Of a stretch of DNA of 30,750 nt, positions 7,838 to 15,939 are shown one piece after another. The stretch's first letter is position 1; every line of letters begins with the position of its first letter. A model generated the notes under the pieces. That model saw only the letters and a program-made list of their open reading frames with translations, did not search any database and was not told the DNA's origin. Source of the stretch: Sva-07 sp041686315 (GTDB lineage Bacteria > Actinomycetota > Acidimicrobiia > Acidimicrobiales > Ilumatobacteraceae). The stretch lies in assembly GCA_041686315.1 (NCBI GenBank), contig JAWLEC010000021.1:1-30750 (forward strand), read 5' to 3'. A program made the position numbers and the translations under genes.

Positions 7838-8374
7838 ATGGATGCCCGACAGGAAGCCACCCAGATCCTCAGCGAGACCGAGTGTTGGGAGCTGCTCGAT
7901 CACGCTGCGGTGGGGCGACTCGCGGTCGACGTGGCCGGTCAGCCCGACATCTTCCCGATCAATTTCGTGGTGGACGACCGTGGCATCGTCTTCCGCACGG
8001 CGGCCGGCACGAAGCTGGCGGGCGCCGTGCTCAACCGGCTCGTGGCCTTCGAGATCGACGGGTACGAACCCACCGAGCGCGCCGCATGGAGCGTCGTGGT
8101 GAAGGGCCACGCACGTCCGATCGAGCGCATGCAGGAGATGTTCGAGGCCGAGGACCTGCCGTTGTTCCCGTGGCTGGCGTGGGAGAAGCCGAACTTCGTG
8201 CGGATCGACCCGACGGTCGTCACCGGCCGCCGCTACCACATCGTCGACGGGGCAGCCCTCGACTCGTCGATCGGATGGGCCCCGGAGACCGATGACGACG
8301 GCGAGCCGCTGGCGGCAGAGCCCGAACCCGGCGCGCCGTTCCATCCGGGTGCGCCGAAGCTCCATCCCGACTGA
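7838..8374 (+). CDS. PPOX-fold (pyridoxamine 5'-phosphate oxidase family) flavoprotein
   Basis: 178 residues. The split-barrel PPOX domain shows CWELLDHAAVGRLAV, IFPINFVVDDRGIVFRTA, GTKLAG, AWSVVVKG and VRIDPTVVTGRRYH in the order expected for the small flavin/F420-binding group. A proline/glutamate-rich tail of about 35 residues follows. It is clearly paralogous to the gene at 10999, sharing CWELL, VGRLA, IVFRTA-GTK, WSVVV-G and P-VTGRR. The reaction is unknown; family members bind FMN, F420 or haem-derived ligands. ATG 7838 is chosen over an in-frame start at 7820 because of the -10 spacing. A DevR-box-like site precedes it. Convergent with the ldhA-like gene. Confidence 0.82.
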   Translation: MDARQEATQILSETECWELLDHAAVGRLAVDVAGQPDIFPINFVVDDRGIVFRTAAGTKLAGAVLNRLVAFEIDGYEPTERAAWSVVVKGHARPIERMQEMFEAEDLPLFPWLAWEKPNFVRIDPTVVTGRRYHIVDGAALDSSIGWAPETDDDGEPLAAEPEPGAPFHPGAPKLHPD

Positions 8375-8398
8375 CCCGTCGCCACGGGCAGCGCCGCC

Positions 8399-9403
8399 TC
8401 AGCCGGCTCGGACGACGTTCACCGGGTCCGAGCCGCCGAGTGCGGCGGTCACGTTCGACAGCGTCGTCTCCGCGATGGCCGCCAGTGCCTCGCGTGTGAG
8501 GAACGCCTGGTGCGCGGTGATGAGCACGTTGTGGAACGTGAGCAATCGCGCGAACACGTCGTCGTCGAGGATCTCGTCGCTGCGATCCACGAAGAACAGG
8601 TCGGCCTCCTCTTCGTAGACGTCCAGTGCGAGTGAACCGATCTGTCCGGACTTCAGGCCGTCGATCACCGCGCCGGTGTCGACGAGCGCACCACGACCCG
8701 TGTTCACCAGCATCACACCGCGACGCATCCTGCCGATCGCGTCGGCGTCGACCAGATGCCGCGTCTCGGGGGTGAGCGGGCAGTTGAGGGTGATGATGTC
8801 GCTCTCGGCAAGCGCCTGGTCGAGGTCGACGTAGTCCACCCCGAGGTCGAGGAGATGCTGGTCGTGGTACGGGTCGACCGCCAGGACGCGGCAGCGGAGG
8901 TGCCAGAGCAGGCGGGCCACGATCGCCCCGATCCTGCCGGTTCCGACCACACCCACCGTCTTGCCGGCCAGATCCATCCCGACCAGGCCGTCGAGGGCGA
9001 AGTTGCCGTCTCGCACCCGGTTGTAGGCGCGATGGATCCGCCGGTTGAGGGCCAGGATCAACGCCAGCGTGTGCTCGGCCACGGCATTCGGCGAGTACGC
9101 CGGAACGTGGACGACCGTCAGACCGAGCTGTTCGGCTGCTGCGACGTCGACGTTGTTGTGGCCCGCGCACCGCAATGCGACGCACCGCGTTCCGCCCGCG
9201 GCGAGTGCCTCGAGGACGGGCGCCGACAGCACGTCGTTCACGAACACGCACACGGCGGGCGCCCCGGCGGCGAGCTCGGTGGTCGCGGGCTCGAGACGGG
9301 CGTCGAGGAAGACGAGGTCGTGTTCGTGGCCGTGGCGGTCGTTGGCCTCGGTGAAACCGACACGGTCGTAGCTCTTGGCGGAGAAGAACCGGATCTCTGA
9401 CAT
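8399..9403 (-). CDS. ldhA: D-2-hydroxyacid dehydrogenase, fermentative D-lactate dehydrogenase (LdhA) type
   Basis: 334 residues. LdhA-type features are CAGHNNVDVAAAEQLG and VPAYSPNAVAEH, then the NAD-binding GTGRIG, NTGRGALVDT with the catalytic Arg, LDVYEEEADLFF with the Glu, and ITAHQAFLT with the catalytic His. LdhA enzymes reduce pyruvate to D-lactate and regenerate NAD+ when respiration is limited. The gene starts 23 nt after the end of the upstream two-domain USP gene on the same strand, so the two probably form an operon under the promoter near 10395. This fits a low-oxygen response. The substrate is inferred from similarity to LdhA rather than other D-hydroxyacid dehydrogenases. Confidence 0.85.
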   Translation of the reverse strand: MSEIRFFSAKSYDRVGFTEANDRHGHEHDLVFLDARLEPATTELAAGAPAVCVFVNDVLSAPVLEALAAGGTRCVALRCAGHNNVDVAAAEQLGLTVVHVPAYSPNAVAEHTLALILALNRRIHRAYNRVRDGNFALDGLVGMDLAGKTVGVVGTGRIGAIVARLLWHLRCRVLAVDPYHDQHLLDLGVDYVDLDQALAESDIITLNCPLTPETRHLVDADAIGRMRRGVMLVNTGRGALVDTGAVIDGLKSGQIGSLALDVYEEEADLFFVDRSDEILDDDVFARLLTFHNVLITAHQAFLTREALAAIAETTLSNVTAALGGSDPVNVVRAG

Positions 9404-9426
9404 GGCCTCAGCCTGCCACGTGACGG

Positions 9427-10383
9427 TCAGTCCTCGTGCGGGACGACCACGACCGGGCAACTCGAGCCCTGCAGCAGCGCTCCGCTGACCGAACCGAGCA
9501 ACCCTGCAGCCACCCGTCCGAGCCCACGTGACCCGACGACGACCATCGACGCCGTCTCGCTGGCCTCCGACAACGCGTCGCGTGCACCGCGGAAGACCAC
9601 CTCGCGCTGTGCCCGGTGGTCGGGATCGATGGCATCGATCGCGGCAACCATCTCGCGGCCGTGTGCGCGGATCTCGTCCGGATAGCGCTCCAGCTCCTGG
9701 TCCTGGTCGAACCAGGGCGCCACGTCGACGGCCACCACCGCCCGGACCGACGTCGTGTCGTGGGCGACGCGCAGCGCCCAGCGCAACGCCTCGGTGGCCT
9801 GCTCGCTGCCGTCGAACCCGATCACGATCGGCCCGTCGGGCGCCGAGGTCGCGTCCCAGTCGGTCGGTACCACCACCACCGGTGTGTCCGCGTGCGTGGC
9901 GCAGTACCGGCTGACCGAGCCGAGGACGTGGTGCCGCAGGTCACCACTGCCCCGCCGCCCCACCACCAGCAGGTCGGCATCCTCGGCGGCTTCGACGAGG
10001 ACGTGAGCCGCCTGGCCCTCCTCCACCACGGGCGTGACGTCCACACCGGTGTCTCCCACGGCCTCGATCGCCTCGTCGACATCGTGGGCGGCCGTCGCCT
10101 CGATGCCGAGCTGGTCGACTCCGAAGCCGCGCCGGGCGGCGAACAGCGTCATCACCGTCGGCACGTGGAAGGCCGTGGTGGCCTCGACCACCACCGGGGA
10201 CTCCGGCTGCGCCGGTGGGCGCGACGAGGCGATGCGGTGCACGGCCCAGCGGAGAGCGTTGACCGCGGCGGACGATCCGTCGACACCGACCACCCAACGC
10301 CGGCCGGTGACGGGCTGGTCCGAGCTGGGCTGGTCGGCGGCGTGTCGATCGGCGGCGTGCCGGTCCGGAGTCTGTTCGTCCAT
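9427..10383 (-). CDS. Universal stress protein, two tandem UspA domains
   Basis: 318 residues. A polar His/Asp/Gln-rich N-terminal segment with a repeated DRHAAD precedes two UspA domains: the first starts RWVVGVDGSSAAVNALRWA and has GRRGSGDLRHHVLGS, the second starts GPIVIGFDGSEQATEALRWA and has GSRGLGRVAAGLLGS. Both carry the G-2x-G-9x-G-S ATP-binding pattern. Translation begins at ATG 10383; GATACT (10395-10390) lies 12 nt upstream, so the mRNA is likely leaderless. A frame extending to 10950 on this strand is excluded because it would run through the divergent CBS gene. Residues 1-102 are duplicated in the chimeric ORF at 13465-13887. Confidence 0.9.
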   Translation of the reverse strand: MDEQTPDRHAADRHAADQPSSDQPVTGRRWVVGVDGSSAAVNALRWAVHRIASSRPPAQPESPVVVEATTAFHVPTVMTLFAARRGFGVDQLGIEATAAHDVDEAIEAVGDTGVDVTPVVEEGQAAHVLVEAAEDADLLVVGRRGSGDLRHHVLGSVSRYCATHADTPVVVVPTDWDATSAPDGPIVIGFDGSEQATEALRWALRVAHDTTSVRAVVAVDVAPWFDQDQELERYPDEIRAHGREMVAAIDAIDPDHRAQREVVFRGARDALSEASETASMVVVGSRGLGRVAAGLLGSVSGALLQGSSCPVVVVPHED

Positions 10384-10389
10384 GGCCGC

Positions 10390-10463
10390 AGTATCGCCCG
10401 GGAGCAGCCGAGGGCGCCAGGTGACGAAGTCCTCTTCCGTTCCGTCCCGGCGGCCCAGATGAT
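10390..10463. promoter_or_regulatory. Divergent USP/CBS promoter region with DevR-box-like half site
   Basis: GTGACGAAGTCCTC at 10421-10434 has a perfect left half-site (GTGACG) but a diverged right half. GATGAT at 10458-10463 begins exactly 37 bp after it, predicting a start near 10470 for the CBS gene. In the opposite direction GATACT (10395-10390) serves the USP gene; here the box spacing is 39 bp, so control of that side is less certain. Confidence 0.42.
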
Positions 10464-10533
10464 GGATGTGCACCCCATCGCACGGGGCACAGGGCGTCGC
10501 ACACGCCACGTCGTCGATCCACCAGGAGTCGCC

Positions 10534-10989
10534 ATGAAGATCACCGAGTTGGCCATCCGAGAGCCGGTCGTGGTGTCCCGCGACGCCACCATCGCGGCCG
10601 CTGCCGAGACCATGGCCGTGGCAGGTGTCGGTGCGTTGATCGTGATGGACGACGGCAGCCCGGTCGGCATGGTCACCGACCGTGACCTGGTCACCCGCGC
10701 ACTGGCCAAGGGGCTGCCCGCCGACGGGCGGGTCGACGCCGTGATGACGATGGATCTCGTCACGTTGGAGGCCGATGCGGAGGTCGACGACCTGTTGCAC
10801 GCCTTCCGTCATCACGCGGTCCGCCGCGTGCCGGTGATCGCCGGCGACCGGGTCGTGGGTGTGGTGTCCCTCGACGACATGGTCGTGTCGGTGGCATCGG
10901 AGATGACCGACCTGTCGCGAGTGCTCGCCGCTCAGATCATGTTCCCGCACGCCGGCGACGAGGCGCCGCCGCCCGTCCCCTACTCGTAA
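10534..10989 (+). CDS. CBS-pair domain protein, copy 1
   Basis: 151 residues comprising two CBS motifs and little else: the first covers about residues 1-60 (VVSRDATIAAAAETMAVAGV, then GMVTDRDLVTRAL) and the second about 68-125 (VMTMDLVTLEADAEVDDLL, then VVGVVSLDDMV). CBS pairs sense adenine nucleotides or other ligands. Stand-alone CBS proteins are part of the mycobacterial DosR regulon (Hrp1/Rv2626c), which suits the neighbourhood. ATG 10534 has AGGAG 6 nt upstream. The PPOX gene begins 9 nt after its stop, so they are probably co-transcribed. Divergent from the two-domain USP gene. An identical copy lies at 14038. Confidence 0.88.
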   Translation: MKITELAIREPVVVSRDATIAAAAETMAVAGVGALIVMDDGSPVGMVTDRDLVTRALAKGLPADGRVDAVMTMDLVTLEADAEVDDLLHAFRHHAVRRVPVIAGDRVVGVVSLDDMVVSVASEMTDLSRVLAAQIMFPHAGDEAPPPVPYS

Positions 10990-10998
10990 CGATCAGTC

Positions 10999-11487
10999 AT
11001 GGCCGACGACGCCCCGCTGGAAGTGCTCGACGAGTCGACGTGCTGGGAGTTGTTGCGCAGCGTGCCCGTGGGGCGGCTGGCCATCCCCACCGACGACGGC
11101 CGCGTCGAGATCTTCCCCGTGAACCATCTGGTCGACCAGGGCTCGATCGTCTTCCGCACCGCTCCCGGCACCAAGATCAGTGAGATCGCGCCGCCCGAGC
11201 GCCCCGGCGACCAGCCCGCCGACCGGACGTGCCGGGTGGCGTTCGAGGTCGACGACGCCGCGTCGGTGGCGGCCGGCGAGGAGGTGCTGGCGTGGAGCGT
11301 GGTGGTGCAGGGCACCGCCTCGTTGTTGACCACGACGACGGACCTGTTCGACAGCTTCGATCTCGACGTCCGGCCCTGGCACCTCGCCAGCAAGCCGTTC
11401 TTCGTACGGATCGTCCCCGAGACGGTCACCGGACGACGATTTCGCGTCCGCCGCAACGCAACGTCGTCCACCGACACCGACGGGTGA
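10999..11487 (+). CDS. PPOX-fold flavoprotein, copy 1
   Basis: 162 residues. Same family as the gene at 7838: STCWELLRSVPVGRLAI, IFPVNHLVDQGSIVFRTA, PGTKISEI, AWSVVVQG and VRIVPETVTGRRFRV. It lacks the long acidic tail of its paralogue and has an insertion (about residues 58-75) around PPERPGDQPADR. Likely a cytosolic FMN- or F420-binding protein; the reaction cannot be inferred. It follows the CBS gene by 9 nt. TAACGA at 10987 lies 12 nt before its ATG, so an internal leaderless promoter is also possible. Its last codons overlap the DevR-box-like site of the next gene. An identical copy starts at 14503. Confidence 0.83.
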   Translation: MADDAPLEVLDESTCWELLRSVPVGRLAIPTDDGRVEIFPVNHLVDQGSIVFRTAPGTKISEIAPPERPGDQPADRTCRVAFEVDDAASVAAGEEVLAWSVVVQGTASLLTTTTDLFDSFDLDVRPWHLASKPFFVRIVPETVTGRRFRVRRNATSSTDTDG

Positions 11488-11526
11488 CCTCCGACCCTTG
11501 CCACCCGGGCACGCGTCGGACACGAT
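11484..11526 (+). promoter_or_regulatory. DevR-box-like element and -10 of USP gene, copy 1
   Basis: GTGACCTCCGACCC at 11484-11497 overlaps the stop codon of the PPOX gene. CACGAT at 11521-11526 begins exactly 37 bp after the box start, predicting transcription from about 11533 and a leader of nearly 50 nt to the ATG at 11581. Confidence 0.58.
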
Positions 11527-11580
11527 CGAGGGAGAACGGCACCGACAACGAGGTCCGAGCCGTGCTGGAAGGAGTCTGCG

Positions 11581-12423
11581 ATGGTCCAACACATCATCGT
11601 CCCGGTCGACGGATCGGACGCCTCGTGGCGCGCCGCCGACACTGCGATTGCGCTCGCGCGCCGATGTGACGCATCGGTGGACGTGGCGGAGGTGGTGTTC
11701 GACCAGCCCGACGTCGCGGATGCGATCGCCCGTCTGACCGCACGCCTCTCCGAGCGGGACACGGCCGGGCTCACCGTCGCCACACGCGTCGAGATCGCAC
11801 CCGAGAGCGTCGCCCAGACCGTCGCGGCACTGGTCGAGGTCCAGCCGGACGCCACCGTGGTCATGGCATCCCATGGCCGTGGGCGGTCGGCGGCGCTGCT
11901 CGGCAGCGTCACCGAGGAACTGCTCCAACGGATCTTCGGACCGATCCTCGTCGTCGGCCCGCGTGCCACCTCGCCCGACTTCACCGGTCCGATCGTCGCC
12001 ACCGTGGACGGTTCCGACGCGTCCGAGTCGGTGCTCCCGCTGGCAGCGGCATGGGGGATCGAACTCGGTGTCGAGCCGTGGATCGTGGAGGTCACCGATC
12101 CCGACGTGGTCGTGTCCCCCGACCTCAACGAGAGCGCCTATCCCGCCCGCCTCGCCCGCAAGCTCGGTCAGGAATCGGGTCACACCGTGCAGTTCGACGT
12201 GTTGCACGGTCGCCACGTGCCCGACGAAGTGGCGTCGTTCGCCGACACGCTCGGCGCCTCGATGGTCGTGGCCAGCACCCACGGCCGAACCGGAATGTCG
12301 CGATTCGTGATCGGCAGCACCGCTGCGGCGTTCGTTCGCCACGCTCCGTGTCCCGTGTTGCTGGTGCGCCCACCCCACCTGCGTGATCGGGCGAGAGGTC
12401 GGGTCCAGCGCCAGGAGGTCTAG
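11581..12423 (+). CDS. Universal stress protein, two UspA domains, copy 1
   Basis: 280 residues. The first UspA domain starts HIIVPVDGSDASWRAADTA and has ASHGRGRSAALLGS, where the first Gly of the ATP motif is replaced by Ala and the loop is one residue short. The second starts GPIVATVDGSDASESVLPL and has the more canonical THGRTGMSRFVIGS. One site may therefore bind nucleotide less well. ATG 11581 is preceded by GGAAGGAG. The histidine kinase gene begins 12 nt after its stop, recalling the USP gene Rv3134c that is co-transcribed with devRS in mycobacteria. Its own promoter carries a DevR-box-like site. An identical copy starts at 15085. Confidence 0.88.
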   Translation: MVQHIIVPVDGSDASWRAADTAIALARRCDASVDVAEVVFDQPDVADAIARLTARLSERDTAGLTVATRVEIAPESVAQTVAALVEVQPDATVVMASHGRGRSAALLGSVTEELLQRIFGPILVVGPRATSPDFTGPIVATVDGSDASESVLPLAAAWGIELGVEPWIVEVTDPDVVVSPDLNESAYPARLARKLGQESGHTVQFDVLHGRHVPDEVASFADTLGASMVVASTHGRTGMSRFVIGSTAAAFVRHAPCPVLLVRPPHLRDRARGRVQRQEV

Positions 12424-12435
12424 CATCAGGGTCAG

Positions 12436-13413
12436 ATGACCCACGACGAACTCGCCGGCGCTCTGATCGATGCAAGTCCCGACGGGCTGATCCTCGTCGA
12501 CGAGGACGGCGTCATCACACTCGCCAATCCCGTCGCCGCGGAGATGTTCGGCCGTCGCATCGACGAACTGGTCGGGTCACCGGTCGACGAGTTGGTCCCC
12601 GTGGAATTCCGGGCAGGGCACGAGCACCATCGCGCCGCATACACGGCCGATCCGGCCACCCGGCCGATGGGCAGCGGGCTGCGACTGTTCGGCCAGACGT
12701 CCGACGGCGCCATGTTCCCGGTCGAGATCAGCCTGAGCGCGGTCGTCCTCGACGGCGGCACCTTCACGATCGCCACGATCCGCGACGTCAGCGAACGCCA
12801 GGAGGCCGTCTCGCAGATGGCGCTGCTGCAGGACCGGGAGCGGATCGCGCGCGACATCCACGACATGGTGATCCAGCGCCTGTTCGCGGCCGGGATGAAC
12901 CTGCAGGCCGTGCAGTCCCAGGCACAGCCCTCCTACGTCAGCGCACGGATCGGCACGGCGATCGACGACCTCGACGACACGATCCGTGAACTGCGTGCCG
13001 CCATCTTCCGGCTGGGCCAGCAGGGCGAACGGCGGACCCTGTCGGCACAGATCACGGAACTGGTGCACGAACGCGCCCGCCACCTGGGTTTCGAGCCAGC
13101 GCTCCGCCTGGCCGGTGATCTCGACCACCTGCCCGACTTCATTGCCGACCAGCTCGTCGCGACCGTCACCGAGGGTCTGTCCAACATCGTCCGTCACGCC
13201 GAGGCGACCAGCGCCGACATCCACGTCCGCGCCACCGATGGGCAGCTCTCGTTGGTGATCGGCGACAACGGCAAGGGCATCCCCAGCCAACCGAAGCGCT
13301 CGGGGGGCCTCAGCAACATGATGTGGCGGGCGGCCGAGCTCGGTGGCAGCTGCACGGTGGGCCCCAACGAGCCCACCGGTGCACGGCTGCACTGGCACGT
13401 CCCCATCGCCTGA
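12436..13413 (+). CDS. PAS-domain histidine kinase of the NarL/DevS (HisKA_3) type, copy 1
   Basis: 325 residues, soluble. An N-terminal PAS domain (about 5-120: IDASPDGLILVDEDGVITLA, then FPVEISLSAV and IRDVSERQEA) is followed by a HisKA_3 dimerisation domain with phospho-acceptor H142 in RIARDIHDMVIQRLF, and an HATPase domain with EGLSNIVRHA (N250), DNGKGIP and SGGLSNM. The HisKA_3 type partners with NarL/LuxR regulators such as the DevR-like gene at 16969, which lies convergent to copy 2. Unlike DevS/DosT there is no GAF haem domain, so the signal is unknown; PAS could bind haem or flavin (inference). TAGCAT (12421-12426) precedes the ATG. An identical copy starts at 15940. Confidence 0.9.
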   Translation: MTHDELAGALIDASPDGLILVDEDGVITLANPVAAEMFGRRIDELVGSPVDELVPVEFRAGHEHHRAAYTADPATRPMGSGLRLFGQTSDGAMFPVEISLSAVVLDGGTFTIATIRDVSERQEAVSQMALLQDRERIARDIHDMVIQRLFAAGMNLQAVQSQAQPSYVSARIGTAIDDLDDTIRELRAAIFRLGQQGERRTLSAQITELVHERARHLGFEPALRLAGDLDHLPDFIADQLVATVTEGLSNIVRHAEATSADIHVRATDGQLSLVIGDNGKGIPSQPKRSGGLSNMMWRAAELGGSCTVGPNEPTGARLHWHVPIA

Positions 13414-13417
13414 TTCC

Positions 13418-13446
13418 GCCCGGGGGCGTCCGAGCCGGACCCGGGC
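13418..13446. terminator. Bulged hairpin after histidine kinase, copy 1
   Basis: GCCCGG and GTCCG pair with CGGAC and CCGGGC around an AGC loop, with a GGGC bulge on the left arm. It lies between convergent genes and could terminate in both directions. There is no U-tract, so factor-independent termination is uncertain. Confidence 0.4.
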
Positions 13447-13464
13447 CCGCGGGGCGGCGAGCGG

Positions 13465-13887
13465 TCAGGTCTCGTTGCGGTGGCGTTCCTCGAGGCGTGC
13501 CGACAGAGCGGCCGCTTCGGTGCGACGCGCCATCCCCAGCTTCGCGAGGAGGTTCGACACGTAGTTCTTGACGGTCTTCTCGACATCGTGGGCGGCCGTC
13601 GCCTCGATGCCGAGCTGGTCGACTCCGAAGCCGCGCCGGGCGGCGAACAGCGTCATCACCGTCGGCACGTGGAAGGCCGTGGTGGCCTCGACCACCACCG
13701 GGGACTCCGGCTGCGCCGGTGGGCGCGACGAGGCGATGCGGTGCACGGCCCAGCGGAGAGCGTTGACCGCGGCGGACGATCCGTCGACACCGACCACCCA
13801 ACGCCGGCCGGTGACGGGCTGGTCCGAGCTGGGCTGGTCGGCGGCGTGTCGATCGGCGGCGTGCCGGTCCGGAGTCTGTTCGTCCAT
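13465..13887 (-). CDS. Chimeric ORF: USP N-terminus fused to response-regulator C-terminus
   Basis: 140 residues, created by the duplication junction. Residues 1-102 equal the start of the two-domain USP (polar tail plus most of the first UspA fold, ending ATAAHDV). Residues 103-140 equal the last 38 residues of the DevR-like regulator, starting EKTVKNYVSN. The reading frame is kept because both parents lie on the minus strand in compatible frames. The UspA ATP-motif region is lost. Only the recognition helix and last helix of the LuxR-type HTH are retained, without the scaffold helices, so a folded DNA-binding domain is unlikely. It keeps the full USP promoter (GATACT at 13899-13894) and should be transcribed if the locus is real. 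Function unknown; possibly an inert by-product. Confidence 0.6.
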   Translation of the reverse strand: MDEQTPDRHAADRHAADQPSSDQPVTGRRWVVGVDGSSAAVNALRWAVHRIASSRPPAQPESPVVVEATTAFHVPTVMTLFAARRGFGVDQLGIEATAAHDVEKTVKNYVSNLLAKLGMARRTEAAALSARLEERHRNET

Positions 13888-13924
13888 GGCCGCAGTATCG
13901 CCCGGGAGCAGCCGAGGGCGCCAG

Positions 13925-13967
13925 GTGACGAAGTCCTCTTCCGTTCCGTCCCGGCGGCCCAGATGAT
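13925..13967. promoter_or_regulatory. DevR-box-like half site and -10, copy 2
   Basis: Exact repeat of the element at 10421-10463. It lies between the chimeric ORF (minus) and the second CBS gene (plus), with the box at 13925-13938 and GATGAT at 13962-13967. Confidence 0.4.
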
Positions 13968-14037
13968 GGATGTGCACCCCATCGCACGGGGCACAGGGCG
14001 TCGCACACGCCACGTCGTCGATCCACCAGGAGTCGCC

Positions 14038-14493
14038 ATGAAGATCACCGAGTTGGCCATCCGAGAGCCGGTCGTGGTGTCCCGCGACGCCACCATCGCG
14101 GCCGCTGCCGAGACCATGGCCGTGGCAGGTGTCGGTGCGTTGATCGTGATGGACGACGGCAGCCCGGTCGGCATGGTCACCGACCGTGACCTGGTCACCC
14201 GCGCACTGGCCAAGGGGCTGCCCGCCGACGGGCGGGTCGACGCCGTGATGACGATGGATCTCGTCACGTTGGAGGCCGATGCGGAGGTCGACGACCTGTT
14301 GCACGCCTTCCGTCATCACGCGGTCCGCCGCGTGCCGGTGATCGCCGGCGACCGGGTCGTGGGTGTGGTGTCCCTCGACGACATGGTCGTGTCGGTGGCA
14401 TCGGAGATGACCGACCTGTCGCGAGTGCTCGCCGCTCAGATCATGTTCCCGCACGCCGGCGACGAGGCGCCGCCGCCCGTCCCCTACTCGTAA
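14038..14493 (+). CDS. CBS-pair domain protein, copy 2
   Basis: 151 residues, identical to the protein encoded at 10534-10989, with the same AGGAG ribosome binding site and upstream DNA back to the duplication junction. The divergent neighbour here is the chimeric USP/regulator ORF instead of the intact USP gene. Confidence 0.88.
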   Translation: MKITELAIREPVVVSRDATIAAAAETMAVAGVGALIVMDDGSPVGMVTDRDLVTRALAKGLPADGRVDAVMTMDLVTLEADAEVDDLLHAFRHHAVRRVPVIAGDRVVGVVSLDDMVVSVASEMTDLSRVLAAQIMFPHAGDEAPPPVPYS

Positions 14494-14502
14494 CGATCAG
14501 TC

Positions 14503-14991
14503 ATGGCCGACGACGCCCCGCTGGAAGTGCTCGACGAGTCGACGTGCTGGGAGTTGTTGCGCAGCGTGCCCGTGGGGCGGCTGGCCATCCCCACCGACGA
14601 CGGCCGCGTCGAGATCTTCCCCGTGAACCATCTGGTCGACCAGGGCTCGATCGTCTTCCGCACCGCTCCCGGCACCAAGATCAGTGAGATCGCGCCGCCC
14701 GAGCGCCCCGGCGACCAGCCCGCCGACCGGACGTGCCGGGTGGCGTTCGAGGTCGACGACGCCGCGTCGGTGGCGGCCGGCGAGGAGGTGCTGGCGTGGA
14801 GCGTGGTGGTGCAGGGCACCGCCTCGTTGTTGACCACGACGACGGACCTGTTCGACAGCTTCGATCTCGACGTCCGGCCCTGGCACCTCGCCAGCAAGCC
14901 GTTCTTCGTACGGATCGTCCCCGAGACGGTCACCGGACGACGATTTCGCGTCCGCCGCAACGCAACGTCGTCCACCGACACCGACGGGTGA
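14503..14991 (+). CDS. PPOX-fold flavoprotein, copy 2
   Basis: 162 residues, identical to the protein encoded at 10999-11487, including the 9-nt gap to the CBS gene and the overlap of its stop codon with the following DevR-box-like site. Confidence 0.83.
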   Translation: MADDAPLEVLDESTCWELLRSVPVGRLAIPTDDGRVEIFPVNHLVDQGSIVFRTAPGTKISEIAPPERPGDQPADRTCRVAFEVDDAASVAAGEEVLAWSVVVQGTASLLTTTTDLFDSFDLDVRPWHLASKPFFVRIVPETVTGRRFRVRRNATSSTDTDG

Positions 14992-15030
14992 CCTCCGACC
15001 CTTGCCACCCGGGCACGCGTCGGACACGAT
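14988..15030 (+). promoter_or_regulatory. DevR-box-like element and -10 of USP gene, copy 2
   Basis: Exact repeat of 11484-11526: GTGACCTCCGACCC at 14988-15001 and CACGAT at 15025-15030. Confidence 0.56.
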
Positions 15031-15084
15031 CGAGGGAGAACGGCACCGACAACGAGGTCCGAGCCGTGCTGGAAGGAGTCTGCG

Positions 15085-15927
15085 ATGGTCCAACACATCA
15101 TCGTCCCGGTCGACGGATCGGACGCCTCGTGGCGCGCCGCCGACACTGCGATTGCGCTCGCGCGCCGATGTGACGCATCGGTGGACGTGGCGGAGGTGGT
15201 GTTCGACCAGCCCGACGTCGCGGATGCGATCGCCCGTCTGACCGCACGCCTCTCCGAGCGGGACACGGCCGGGCTCACCGTCGCCACACGCGTCGAGATC
15301 GCACCCGAGAGCGTCGCCCAGACCGTCGCGGCACTGGTCGAGGTCCAGCCGGACGCCACCGTGGTCATGGCATCCCATGGCCGTGGGCGGTCGGCGGCGC
15401 TGCTCGGCAGCGTCACCGAGGAACTGCTCCAACGGATCTTCGGACCGATCCTCGTCGTCGGCCCGCGTGCCACCTCGCCCGACTTCACCGGTCCGATCGT
15501 CGCCACCGTGGACGGTTCCGACGCGTCCGAGTCGGTGCTCCCGCTGGCAGCGGCATGGGGGATCGAACTCGGTGTCGAGCCGTGGATCGTGGAGGTCACC
15601 GATCCCGACGTGGTCGTGTCCCCCGACCTCAACGAGAGCGCCTATCCCGCCCGCCTCGCCCGCAAGCTCGGTCAGGAATCGGGTCACACCGTGCAGTTCG
15701 ACGTGTTGCACGGTCGCCACGTGCCCGACGAAGTGGCGTCGTTCGCCGACACGCTCGGCGCCTCGATGGTCGTGGCCAGCACCCACGGCCGAACCGGAAT
15801 GTCGCGATTCGTGATCGGCAGCACCGCTGCGGCGTTCGTTCGCCACGCTCCGTGTCCCGTGTTGCTGGTGCGCCCACCCCACCTGCGTGATCGGGCGAGA
15901 GGTCGGGTCCAGCGCCAGGAGGTCTAG
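15085..15927 (+). CDS. Universal stress protein, two UspA domains, copy 2
   Basis: 280 residues, identical to the protein encoded at 11581-12423, with the same promoter, ribosome binding site and 12-nt gap to the histidine kinase gene. Confidence 0.88.
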   Translation: MVQHIIVPVDGSDASWRAADTAIALARRCDASVDVAEVVFDQPDVADAIARLTARLSERDTAGLTVATRVEIAPESVAQTVAALVEVQPDATVVMASHGRGRSAALLGSVTEELLQRIFGPILVVGPRATSPDFTGPIVATVDGSDASESVLPLAAAWGIELGVEPWIVEVTDPDVVVSPDLNESAYPARLARKLGQESGHTVQFDVLHGRHVPDEVASFADTLGASMVVASTHGRTGMSRFVIGSTAAAFVRHAPCPVLLVRPPHLRDRARGRVQRQEV

Positions 15928-15939
15928 CATCAGGGTCAG

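Larger units (their letters stand above)
10079..13582. repeat. Tandem duplication, copy 1 (3504 bp)
   Basis: Starts inside the two-domain USP gene and ends inside sequence belonging to the response regulator gene. It carries CBS, PPOX, USP and histidine kinase genes. Every position compared equals the position 3504 higher, and all encoded proteins are identical between copies. Boundaries are ambiguous by the 3-bp TCG shared by both parent sites (10076-10078, 13580-13582 and 17084-17086). Confidence 0.93.

Noticed and set aside
6044..8365. 773-codon minus-strand frame
   Set aside because: Runs through the beta-CASP, PPOX and USP genes with no domain and typical shadow composition.
10435..10448. 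TTCCGTTCCGTCCC as the DevR-like box of the CBS gene
   Set aside because: The right half is good, but no -10-like hexamer lies 37-38 bp downstream; the site at 10421 fits the spacing better.
10384..10950. N-terminal extension of the minus-strand USP into the CBS gene
   Set aside because: The extra residues lack similarity to USPs, and a GATACT -10 sits 12 nt before the internal ATG at 10383.
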